Part shown: in pieces, positions 25,511 through 38,400 of the stretch
How the letters are laid out: the number at the start of each line of letters is the position of its first letter
How positions within the stretch are numbered: the first letter of the stretch is position 1
Assembly (NCBI GenBank): GCA_944470555.2
Contig: OX104130.1
Span: 73,475,160-73,539,159 of the forward strand
DNA: 64,000 nucleotides
Direction: 5' to 3'
DNA from: Heterobilharzia americana
Taxonomy: Eukaryota; Platyhelminthes; Trematoda; Strigeidida; Schistosomatidae
Position numbers and translations under genes: made by a program
Notes under the pieces: model-generated
Databases searched by the model: none
Seen by the model: only the letters and a program-made list of their open reading frames with translations
What the model was told of the DNA's origin: nothing

Positions 25511-26743
25511 AAACTATTAGCGCTTCGAAACCATAACAGGTGCAGACTATTTTCTTGGAGTCCTCAATACGATAGGAGTCAGTGGTCGAAAAGGCTTGGT
25601 GAAATGGCTCAGAATAGGTCAGAATGGCCCAAATAAATTCACTCTTTAAAGTCTTCTTCAGATTGCATCTTTCTTTGTGTACTCAGTCTCTTTCTGTCCA
25701 CTTGTTCTCTGAACGCTACTGAGAATTGTAGCAACTTGAACTGATACAGTTGTGTGCAAGGTTCTAGGTTGATTTTGTCTGACTATCAATCTGATCGACG
25801 TTTGAGCAGTCAGATAGTATTACTAGCCCTCACATAATAGGTATGGATCATCATCTGCTTGTATATGCACAAGGTGACAGAGTGAATTCTAGTCGATTCG
25901 AACAGTAAAATACTAGATTGTTGTCGTTTTATGAGGTCAGTGATGTTTACTAACTTCTACAACATTTTCAATTTGACAGTATTTTAAATTCTTGTATTTT
26001 CTGTCACTCAATTTGTTTCGCTATCTAGAATTGATATGAACTGCACTGATGTCGACAATGCATATCATTCTATTTTGACTCATTAAGTCAGTCTGCCAAT
26101 CAGATGCTGTGACAGTTTCCATTCCAGTTAATTAATTAGAAGTGCCACACAATGGAACAGCATCATTTACTCGATTACGTTTCGGGTACTGTTCATAGTT
26201 ATATCAAGATAACTACACAACGTTGAGACATGATTTCGATAGTTGTTATACTTGATCGAATTGCCCAGACAGTGTAAAGTGTCCGCCATGCCACAGTGGA
26301 TAACGCTTTGGCATTTGAAGAGATGAATACTGGGTTCAAGTCTCAGTGGAAGTAGCATCACTCATCTGAATGCAAGTCCATTCAGCTGACGAGTCCTAAG
26401 TAGGACGAAACACATCCTGGATCCCATTGATAAGCCTGAAGTAGACTACGAAAATTCGTTTTTGTTAAAAGATCTAGGCAATCGAACTCAACCAGTGGGT
26501 CGTGAGTTTGAGACCTACTCCACTTATCGACGTTTGGACAGCTAGTTAGTAGCACTAAACCTTGTAAAACGTGCTATTGGACCCCCGCTACAGAGACGTA
26601 CAAATAGTTTCTGAATGTATTTCGACTCATTTTACCCTTTCCAATACACTCAGCAATAATAACTATCTCATATTTTTATAATGTCACTGGCCACTTGTTG
26701 CATCCTTGTAGTGAATAGTTGATATAACCCGAATTATATATAC

Positions 26744-26796
<53 letters not shown>

Positions 26797-29379
26797 TATG
26801 GACGCATGTACAATAACCTTAAGATCCAACCCCCTTCATGATCGTTCAATTTGGATGTCTTTAAAGGCCACCCCAACAACTGCCAAGATAACTTTTCGAA
26901 GAAGAGAAAAACATGATTGGTTGTTTCATCAGTTGCTAGGGCGGTCTTTAAAATCGTCCTTTAAAGTCACCCCAAAATACAAGGGTTAAAATATGCTTAC
27001 GATGGTCCTGGCTGTTCAAGCCCTTCTAAATTTTAATCGCATTGATTTTCCATCTCTTCAACCAACTTGAAACTTAAAGGTTGCCTCCAGAGCTTCTTCC
27101 TGAAACTTCGAGACAAAACGATTGGTTGTAAAAGGCTTCATAGAAATACGGCTTCATATAAAGATATTTTCAGACTTTCTGCACACCATAACACATTCAT
27201 ACGTACTTTTTAGTAAGGCTCGGTTGTCTTTTGCCAACTCACGCCACCTATGGCGCCACCGTGACATCCGATTGTCTGTTGAGGGTCATATGTACTGCAC
27301 AGCAGTCCGGTCTGTTCTACTGTGTGGCTGCGAAACATGGCCATTGAAGGTGAAAGACATGAGAAGGCTTCAAATGTTTGACCACCATTGCCTACCTTCA
27401 TAGTATAGGCCGTTTTGCATGGTGTCACCACATGAGTGAGGCAGAAGTCAGGAGTAGAGTTTTAGGGAGAAGAGGTAAATCAATTGACACGATTGTGAAC
27501 TTTCATTGACTGAGATGGTTGGGACGTGTGTTACGTATGCCCAGTCTACCTTGTCACACAGTGTTGAGCGAAGTAGGTTCAGGCTGGAGAAGGGGCCGAG
27601 GCGGCCAGACTAAAACATGGCATCAATGTATGAAGTGTTTGAATGTTAGTTTGAGCCATGTTGGACTATGCAGACCGGGTGGTTGGGGTCCGTGGGACAG
27701 GAGAAATCAGTGGCAGATGCGTGCACATATTATCTTCATCTTAACCGCTATACTTAATCTCGATATCTTCTTATTCTTCTTTCTTCCTTTTTCACTACTT
27801 TCTACTTCTACTTCCTTTGACCGATTTTTCCTTCCTTCTTCATCTTCCATTGCCTGCTAACATGATGTGCTGATATGAGATATGACAACTCAGACCATTA
27901 CGGAGTAATGCCTGGTCCTATGTTGATCTTGATGATGATGATGACTTTTTTGTAACATTTATGGCAATTATGGATATTGAGAAGACTATATATACCTCTA
28001 ATTCAATAAACATTCGACTAATTCCGTCGATTAACAGGAAATTTCACCTCAGTTTCAAAGGTATGAAAAACGAGAGAAAAAAGGTAACTTAACAACTACG
28101 TACATGTTAGTGCTATTGTTTGTATTACGCCTTCGTTGATTGTACCAAATGGGTCAGTCTCCATTGGCGTATGGGCTCCTGCTGTGGATCCCTCGATATT
28201 GCCCGTTTTTAATGATATAGTAATGATGCATAGTGGCTAGCAGTGGAATCCAGGATGCACATTTCGTCCTATTTGGAATTCATTAGCTGGATGTACCCAT
28301 TATTACTACACATAATTAAGACACAGGCAATGTCGAGACGTCCACGCAGGAGCCCATATATCTATCGAGAACAACCAGTTCGGTCCAACCGACGACGGAA
28401 TGATACAAGCAAAAACACTAGAACCATATCTGTCGCACAACAAGTGGCTATCGTGGCTCAGAGGTCTAGTTGACAACGCTCTGGTATTTGAAGCGATCGG
28501 CTCCGGGTTCGAATCCCGGTTGGAACATCACTCACTGGGAGGCAGGTACATCCAGCTGACGAGTCCCAAATATAACGAAATGTGCATTCAGGATTCCACT
28601 GCTAGCCACTATCCATCATTACATACATGTTAATCCACTAATACCACGTAACTGGTTAAATCTCGGTAGGTGAGATGAGATTCAGATCTAAGGACCCACT
28701 GACCTTCTAAATCACAGTAAGCTACAACTTCATATATTCTTTTGAATAGGCAGACAATTAAATCTCTGCATTAAACAATGTTTAATCTCAAAGTACAAAA
28801 TGTATTCCACCTTACCTCATAGGGATGACCATACAACTTTTTGACTTCTGGCCATAGTGTTGCATGTTGTAATCGATCTTCTGTAGGAAGTTCATCAGAT
28901 GGACACTAAAATCCAAAAACAGAGACAATAGTAACTTATCACTGAAGAACAGTGTGTAATCGAACCCCAAATTCAATCAAGTTTCCATATCATCAGTATA
29001 TAAGATATTCAATTGATGATTAACTACCACAGTGGATCTTCGGTTCAGCGGTTTAGTGAGATGATTATAAACCACTGGGTCATGGGTCCGAGCCCTAACC
29101 CACCTACCGAGGTTTGGGCAACCAGGTAGTATCATCAATAGCCGTCACACAATGTGACTTAGTGCCTACTGCATAGATGTGCACAAGATGGCTGGGTGCA
29201 TAATATTCCATTACAACTACCACAATAGTACACTAGTTATTTGTTAAGCGGTTACATCCCATTCATAGGACAGAAATGCTTCATAGTAATTCAGACATTA
29301 ATGAAAGAAAAACTAAGAAGTTGAAAGCTAGGTGTCATTTTTCAGGATATGCAATCAAATCAGGTTTTGCACTAAAAGA

Positions 29380-29477
<98 letters not shown>

Positions 29478-32400
29478 TACACTTGATGAAATTTATAAAC
29501 AGCTAAAATTCTCTCTAGCAGCCAAAAATCTAACTAATCAGGCTTTTTTTATTTCAGGTGAAGTGGCATGTTTTTATAAAAATAAATGAAACCTAATTGG
29601 TTATTTTATTAGCTCCTAGAGTGATCTGTAAAGTCACTCTTCTCCCTTAAGCCACTGAATAGTGAATCGATTATTATATGAATAGGCTACCCAGAGTTGC
29701 TTTGGTTTTCAAAAGGTTCACCTAAATAAAAGATATCAGATTAACAAAAGAATAACTATCCGCATCAGGCTGTCAGATCTTGGCATCGGTCTAAGCCCAC
29801 TGCATGCATTTAAATTATCGAGCCAAACGACTAAACAGCTGGTATCTCAAGCGAAAGTAACATGTTAATATATCTATGACAATTATGTGTGCTATCAGAC
29901 TATTCGAAATATGTTGGGCTAAAACATTGCACATCTTGTCATTATTTTGTCAACGGAATCTATTTTATTTTGATTGATTGGGTCTTGCGTACTACTGGAA
30001 GTGTGTGGGTGGTTGACACTTTCCGCCTGCTTACACCACGAAAGGCTGTTTCTTTCTGAGGTACCTGAAAAAGAAGGGATAGTGTGTGACTCTATAGTTC
30101 ATGGGTTATCTGCTTGAGGCCGGACATACACGGCCTTTTTGAGGTTTCGGTATTTTGCTTTTGATCCTAACTACGAATACCTGTCAGGCATCGGCACGCC
30201 GCGAGGGTCAGGTCGATATTTTCTAACCCTCCCTTTCCACACGGAAGTCAGCGTCGGCGTGACACTGTTGATCATCCAAGGGAAACATCTTACTGCTGTC
30301 ACACCTCCACCCAGTCACCAGTACGATTTCGTCTTCAAACCCCTACCACAGCATAGTAATTTACACGATTACGGTAACTGCTTTTCGTCTAACCACCATC
30401 CAACAGACGTTTCTGGTATGGTAGGACCTCGAGAGAACAAGCTTTCCACAAGCATAGCTAGAAGCTAATTAGACGATGATCAACACCTAGAATAACACAG
30501 AATTGACCAAGTGACCATAACAATGTTCAATAGTGAAGTTTGTCTAGTAAGTGTTGCGCAACTTCAGCATTTAGTTGATCCAATGAATAAATGGTGAGCA
30601 AAAAATAATAAAATATGCTAGTTGAAAATATTTAGCTTAAAGCAATATAACACCGCCAAAAACAAAACATTCAAGTGAAAAAGATAAACTTACATCTCCA
30701 CTGATATCTTCATTCTTCTCATTAATGACATATTCATCATTATTATCGCTCCCGTCCTCATTATTAGCCTTGTTATTGTTAGATGACAAAGTGACAATTT
30801 GATTCGAAAGACCGAGTGGTGGTTGTACAGCACCTGAAATAACATTAGTTACAGACTGATGAATACTAGTTCAATCGACAAAGTGCAATTTAGCGACAAA
30901 GTACGTTTTCATGATCCAGACTAATAAGTAGGTAGAAAGGGGTTCGAAGGCACGACTCTCTAGTTGAGAGTCAAGCGTGTAAACCAATAAACTATAGCTC
31001 AACAAACTGAAAAACACTACTAGTGTATAGTACATTTTGGTAAATTATGACTATGTCTTGAATGTTTGCTATAACCTTTGCATCCATCTTTTTTCACTGA
31101 TTGGTGAAGGGCCAAAATCTAAGATCACTTATAAATAAAGCGCGACATCTTGAAAACGCTAACTTTCAAATCCTTTTCTTTTTAATGATTCCAACTGATA
31201 CAATTAGGTCTTATTGACTTCAGCTTGAATAATGCATAAACAAAAAAGCAGCTCAACTAAGTTGTCACATTTGTGAATTATTATTGTTTTTTCCCTTGGG
31301 TTCCTAGTGGAACATCGGGCTTCAGTAGCACGTCGCCATTTCACTCCGTTCTCTTCAGTTTTCTTAACTTGGTTCCACGACTGCTCACAAGCTGTTATTT
31401 TTTCCTCACATGATTTCCTCTATATCACCCTCAGCTAGGACGCTCAAATGGTAGTTTCCCATTCGGCTTCCACTCGATGACCTGACCTGGCGCGTGATGT
31501 CCCCAATGGTCTTCTCAGTGTATGTCCAATCCAATCCATCTCCACTTTCTTCTGAATATTTGTTGGGCGATAGGTTCTTGTTTGGTTTGTTGACAAGCCA
31601 GAGTTCCTTGTCGGTTATTCTTTCTGGCAATCTGGTCTTCAGTATCGAGCGTAGGCAGCTGCAGATGAATGTCTGTAGTTTGTTGGAAGTGCTTTTCGTG
31701 ACATGCCAAGTCTCTGAACCGTCACACAGAAGCACTGACTTGACTGACATTAGTGTTTAAAATCCGGACCTTGTTCACGCTTTGTGCTGAGAGCAGATCT
31801 CCACACTGATTTCAGGTTAATGAAAGTCTGTCTTTATCTGTTTCTGAACCTAGCTTTGGCATCCTCATCTTTGCCACCTGCAGTTGAAACGATGCTGCTT
31901 TGCCTAGGTAGGTGAAAGAGACTACTTCCTTTAGGTTTCTCCCGTTGATGGTGATTGGCGCTTGTTGTTGGTTAGATGTCTTCATCACCTCCATCTTCTC
32001 TATATTCACTTGAAGTCCCGTTTTCTCTGCCTCTTCTGTCAACTCGTTGATTTCTACCCATAGATCCTTGAGCTTGTGCGACATTAGACATAAATCATCA
32101 TTGTTGGCGAAATCCAAGTCGTCTATGGTCTTTTCATATGCCCATCTTCTCGCTCCTCACGGTTTGCTGAATGATCCAGACCACCACAATCAGGAAGATC
32201 ATTGTTATAGTAGGCAGCCTTATCTTACTCCTGTCCCCCGTCTTCACTTCAAAGGCATCACTGAGCTTTCCATTGTGAATCACTTGACATGCGGCGTCTT
32301 CATATAGCTGGTAGATGAGGTGGATAAAGATTTGCGGCACTCCGTAGTGTTGAAGCAGCTGCTTTCCAAATTACTTCTCGGTCGACGCACATTTGTGAAT

Positions 32401-35400
32401 ACTCATCATTAATATCAATACAGGACTAAGTATTACTTCGTAACAATCTAAGTTGCTACAACTCACAAAAGCACATCAAGTAACAAAACAATAAATTAAG
32501 ATTATATAAATGAAGAACAAATAGCAAAATCGGTTAAAAGCAGCAGAAGGCAACAAAATAAAGGAAGGTGAAATGAGAAAACGCTGAATTCAGTATAGTA
32601 ATTAGGATGAAGGTCATGTTTACTGGTTGCATCTGAGCCAATGACATCAATTCTCAGACATATCACATCCAGTCTGTAACCACTGGTTTCGGTTGTCAAT
32701 ATCGACCCCCAACCAGTTAGTCATCACCTTGCTGCATGGTTCAGACTAACAATCAGGGACTTAAGTGTAAAACTTGAGCACTTTGGTAGGATATAGTTCT
32801 AATATACAGCACAGCAATATAGTATTACTTACTTGACAACTTTTCTAGCACAAATTGTTGTTCATGATCTTGTCATCTAATATTCTTTGTTTTTATTGGT
32901 GGTAAAGTTTTCCACAAGTCTGATATATGTGTTGCATCATTCCTATTACATGTGTTGCGTGTTGGTTGATTCAATGAACAAAGATTCAGTAATCAGCTTC
33001 TCCCTCTCTCCACCTAATTATATTCGATTTAAGTATAGTGGGTTTATCCCACCTATCCTATTATGTGGTTGTGTTAATCCATCCATTGCGATAGCGAGTT
33101 TCTCTAGATTATTGATCTTAATAGGGCCTGTCATTCTATATTCAGCTAAATTTCTATGTTCCCCTAATCTAGCTGACTCCGGCCGGCTAGTTTGACCTAT
33201 GTAATTCACTTCGCAGTCATTACATGGAATTATTTAGATTAGATTATTTTGCTTAATTGGTTCTTTCGGATCCTTAAGCTAGCCGACAAAGTTTATCTCT
33301 GAGTGAGTTTGTAAGTTTAAATGCCATCCTAATTCCAGCTTTGTTGAGAATCGTGAGGTTTCACGATTCAACCACCCAGTTGAGAGAACACAACACAACC
33401 AAGAAAATTTAGATTGTTTTATGTACGTATAAATTAGACAAAGTTAAAAAATATCATATTCCACACGATCGTTCCAAAGGTAATTGACAAGTTGACGTTT
33501 TTCTACATGTTTTGCATCGACTAAATTCGGAGAAATCGGTAATGAAGAACGTACACTTTCATAGGTTAGTATTACTGGCTAAGTCTTAATACTAGGCTAT
33601 TACCCTGACTCTAACTCCCTAAACCTAAACACTTAAGGAGACTAACATTTACCTCTATAGGCGGTGAAATGGCATCAAAAGAAAACTTGTCAGCAATCTA
33701 TTAAATAATAAAATTTGAAAACGGAGATACCTAATAGGAACAATAAAAACCTCCAACGCTTTCAACACTCAAAAATCAGCAAATAATACCCCCTACCCTT
33801 GCTCCTGACTAGCGGTTTCAAGGAAACTATGCATTTTCAAATATACAGCCTTAATGCATTCAACAAATGGAACTTCACTGTCAAACAAAGAAATTCAGCC
33901 ACTAATAAATTTTGATTACCACTATTTTCAGGTTTCATCTGTCATTCAAACATGCATGGACAGTTTATTTATTATTTATTTATAATTTGAGCTAGAATTC
34001 AAATAAAGTTACGCAGGACCAGATGGACTTCCTCCGAAAGCACTGAAAACAGGCGCAGAGACATCAGCAGCAGACATGCTCACACCTCTATTGCAGAAGG
34101 TTTGGAAGGAAGGATAGATACCTGCCTGTGGATTAGAAGAAGGGCTACTTTATCAAACTTCCAAAGAAGAGTGACCTAAGTCTTTGCAAGAACTGGCGCG
34201 GAATTATGCTCCTATCCCTGTCCACACCAAGCAAAATATTAGGCCGCATCACACTGGAGAGATTAAAAGGTACGCTGGATTCAAAATTAAAACCGCAACA
34301 GGCTGGCCGGCTTGAGGAAAAACAAATCATGTGTGGATCGAATTACAACGCTACGCCATGCATCATCATAGAACAGAGCAAAGAATGCCAGTCAACTGAA
34401 TCTTTATCTCAACTTCACCGATTTTAAAAAGGTCTTCGACAGCGTCAACCGCGAAGTAATTTGGAAAGCAGCTACTTTAACACTACAGCTTTAGTGCCAC
34501 AAACCTTTATCAACCTCATTCAACAACTATATGAAGACGCCACATGCCAAGTGATTCATAATGGAAAGCTCAGTGACACCTTTGAAGTGCAGACAGGAGT
34601 AAAACGCGGTTGCCACTGACTACCAGCGATGATTTTCCTGATTGTGGTCGAGTAGATCATGCAACAAACTGTGAGGAGCGAGAAGAGGGACATACCACGA
34701 CTGGACCAATGAAAAGACCCCACAAGAAGATCTGAATTTCACCAATCACCATTTACCTCTAATGTCTTGTCGCACAAAATACAACATCTACAGGCGAAAA
34801 CTAACAAGTTGACAGAAGAGGTGAGGCAACGAAGACAGGACTTCCTTCAAGTAAACGTAGAGGAGACAGAGGTGATGAAGATACCCAACCAACAATAACA
34901 ACAACAAAATGCACCAGTCAACATCAATCAGAGAAATCTAAGGAAGTTGTCTATTTCACCCACCTAGGCAAAGCAGCATCGTCCCAACTATAGGCGGCAC
35001 AGGCACAGATGAGGATGTCAGAGCCAGGGTCACAAAGACAGCAAGACAGGTCTGCCTTCATTAGTCTGAAATCAGTCTGGAGATCTACTGCATTGCACTG
35101 CACAGTACTGCAGTCAGCATAAAGCGTGAACAATATCCGGATTCTAAACACTAATGTCAGTCAAGTCGGTGCTTCTATGTGACGGTTCAGAGACTCGGCG
35201 CTCTACGAAAAGCATTTCCAACAAACTGCAGATAAACATCAACAGCTGCCACCTACGCTAGCTCACTCAATACTGAAGATCAGATCAGATAGCCAGAATA
35301 ATAAGAATAACCAACAACGAACTCTGGCTTGTCAACAAACCAAACAAGAACCTATCGCCCAACAAATATTCAGAAGAAAGTGGAAATGGATTGGATCGGA

Positions 35401-38400
35401 CATACAGTGAGAAGACCATTGGGGACATCACGCACCAGGTCAGGTCATCGAATGGAAGCCGAATGGGAAACTACCATTTGAGCGTCCTAGCTGAGGGTGA
35501 TATAGAGGAAATCATGTGAGGAAAAAATAACAGCTTGTGAGCAGTCGTGGAGCCAAGTTAAAAAAACTGAAGAGAACAGAGTGAAATGGCGACGTGCTAC
35601 TGAAGCCCGATGTTCCACTAGGAACCGAAAGGATAAATAATAATAATAAATAACTTAGGTTGTATGCTGCATATAAGCACAGTGTGCCCGTTATCATTTT
35701 ACGTGTTACCTATTACTATTTTCAAAATTCTTAGATTACTCTGTGATGGTGTTGTGTTCTCTGAGCTGGATGGTTAAATCGTGGAGCTTTCATTTTCCTT
35801 TTGGACAATATCATCAGCACAAACTTCTGTTGTTGCTGTAAAATATTTTTTATTGGTTAACAAAACTACTGAGTGTAATAATTTTGCTGACTTGAAGGCA
35901 AACTAATTTACGTTGTCTATTTCTGAGTGCTGGTTGAAATTCTACCCATCATGAAACCTAGGTTGTTCAAGGGTAGTTAGAAACCACCCCCGCTGATCTT
36001 TATGCCGATCTATGCAAGTGAGACAGTGAAATTCAGATGGTCTGAACTAATTCGGTGCTATGAGCTGAATATGTCCGGGCATACCTTTGATGAGCTCTCC
36101 TTAAAACAAGCAAAACGGCTGTCCGGTGTTTAGATCACTCTGATCTAGCTGGCGAAATACTACAGATCAATCTGAGTGGTTTCCAACTATTTAGTTTGTT
36201 CACTAGTAGTATCCTTCGCTGGTCACCATTTGTTTTGTATTTTTCACAGTTTCTTCCAAGTTGTCACGAGCTACTGACAAAGTAATCTGCTAAATTTTAA
36301 CTATTTCTATGAAATTACTATTTATTGACATACTTGTTATTCTCCACCGTTTTGTTGGATCGAATTGTTCGACTCTTATTGGCATATGGGCTCCTATGCG
36401 GATGCCTCGATATTACCTGAATGTTAATCATGATAATTTGGTTGGTTGTGGCTAGCAGAAGAATCCAAGACGCGCGTTTCATCCTATTTGGAACTCGTCA
36501 GCTGGATTCTTCTGCTAACCACAACCAAACAAATTATTTCTATGAAACTTTAAAATCCTAGTCCTTCAAGAAATAGTAAAACACTCTGTAGTACACAACT
36601 TACCAGTCGGTATAGAACTATCGGCAAGAATGCGATCCAATTTCGTGCGGATAGATGACGAAGAATGATACAGTCGTTTAAATGAATTCATAAAGGCTTT
36701 TGTAGTTGTAAATACACGGACAACTTTTTCATCACCAGCTGATACATATAGAGTAGGTGAAATACTCTCGATTGCATTCATATCATAACCATGAATTTGT
36801 GGTCTAGCTAATTCATGCCAAAACTCTGAAAATGATCCCGAGAAAGATTCAATTATATGATGAATGGGATTAATTAGGAGGTAACAACAACAACCTATTA
36901 CTTACGACAAAAACTTATTATCTATGATAATATTTCTTACAAGAGTATCATTTTTGGTAAACTAACAGTGAAGACATCAAAGTCACAAAATAAGCTAATA
37001 TAATATTTAATTGAATAGTGGGAGCTACTGAAAGCTCACAGAGAACAATCAGTTGAAAGTTGAATCATCCAAGTTGAAATGTTGTATATAGTAAACATTT
37101 GTTTCCAAAGTAAATTTATTGTTGAATGCATTCACATAGATTAAGTTCGGATCATATTCAGTGACTTCTAGGAAGAGATCAACACACATGAAATCAATAA
37201 AAGATGATGAAGGAAATTTAATTACGAAAGAAAAGAAACAAAGGAAACGATGGGTCGACCACTTCAAAAAACTTTTGAATCGACCACCACCACCACCGGC
37301 ACTTCGTCCAGAAATACCACCTGCAGCCCAGCCACAGAACTACAAGTGAACATAAATCCTCCAACAAAAGTCGAAGTCCTGAATGCCATAGAGCTACTGA
37401 AATGCGAGAAAGCAGCAGGACCAGATGGGATCCCACCAGAAGCACTGAGAGCAGACTCACAGACAACAGTGGACATGCTCACACCACACCACTATTGCAG
37501 AAAGACTGGAAGGAAGGGAAGGTACCTGCCCACTGATTGGAAGAAGGACTACCTTGTCAAACTCCCGAAGAAGGGAGACCTAAGTTTTTGCAAGAACTGG
37601 CGCGGAATCACTCTCCTGTCCACTCTATGCGAAATCTTAAGCCGCGACATCTCGAAGAGACTGCGCTGGATTCAAAACTAAGACCGCAGCAGGCTGGCTG
37701 GATTCAGGAAGTACAAATCATGTGCCGACCAAATTGCAACGCTACCCCACGCATCATCATAGAACAGAGTATAGAATGCCAGTCAACTCTCTACCTCAAC
37801 TTTATCGACTTTGAAAAGGCCTTTGACAGCATCGACCGACAAGTAATTTGGCAGGCAGCTGCTTCAACACTACAGCTTTAGTGCCACAAACCTTTATCAA
37901 TCTCATTCAACAACTAAATGAAGACTCCACATGCCGGCCAAGTAATTCACAATGGGAAGCTCAGTGATGATTTTGAAGTGAAGACAGGAGTGAAACAAGG
38001 TTGCCTACTGTCCCCCATGATATTCCTGATTGTGGTGAACTGACTGGATCATGCAACAAACAGTGAGGAGCGAGAAGAGGGGGATACGCTGGCTGGACCG
38101 CGGAAAATAACCTAGAAGATTTGGATTTCGCCAATGGTGCCTTGTGTCTAATGTCGCACAAACTTGAAGGTCTACAGGCGAAAACTAACAAGTTGACAGA
38201 AGAGGTAGGGCAGCGAAGACGGGACTTCAATTGGACGTAGAGAAGACAGAGGTGATGAAGATAACGCAACAACAACAACAACAACAACAACAAACTCCAA
38301 TCACCATCAACAGGAGAAACGTAAAGGAAGTAGCCTCTTTCACCTATCTAGACAGCACTGTCTCAACTACAGGCGGCACAGACGAGGATGTTTAAGTCAG

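Noticed and set aside
25354..25536. Open frame with an (IY)n repeat protein
   Set aside because: It is a translation of the (TA)n tract; the similar frames at 26.7 and 29.3 kb have the same cause.
28446..28520. Candidate tRNA gene with perfect B box
   Set aside because: The acceptor stem does not pair and the sequence continues into the SINE tail. The same applies to 43.93 and 55.68 kb.
28400..28633. 77-codon open frame with a [19 protein letters not shown] sequence
   Set aside because: It is only the translation of a tRNA-derived SINE (A and B boxes and hammerhead), not a protein gene.
37218..37466. Minus-strand frames opposite the RTE RT
   Set aside because: They are antisense shadows of the plus-strand RT, which has clear motif support.
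38271..38293. (CAA)n as an independent microsatellite or CRISPR-like array
   Set aside because: It is an internal part of the RTE element; shortened versions lie at the same place in the other RTE copies, and no spacer structure exists.
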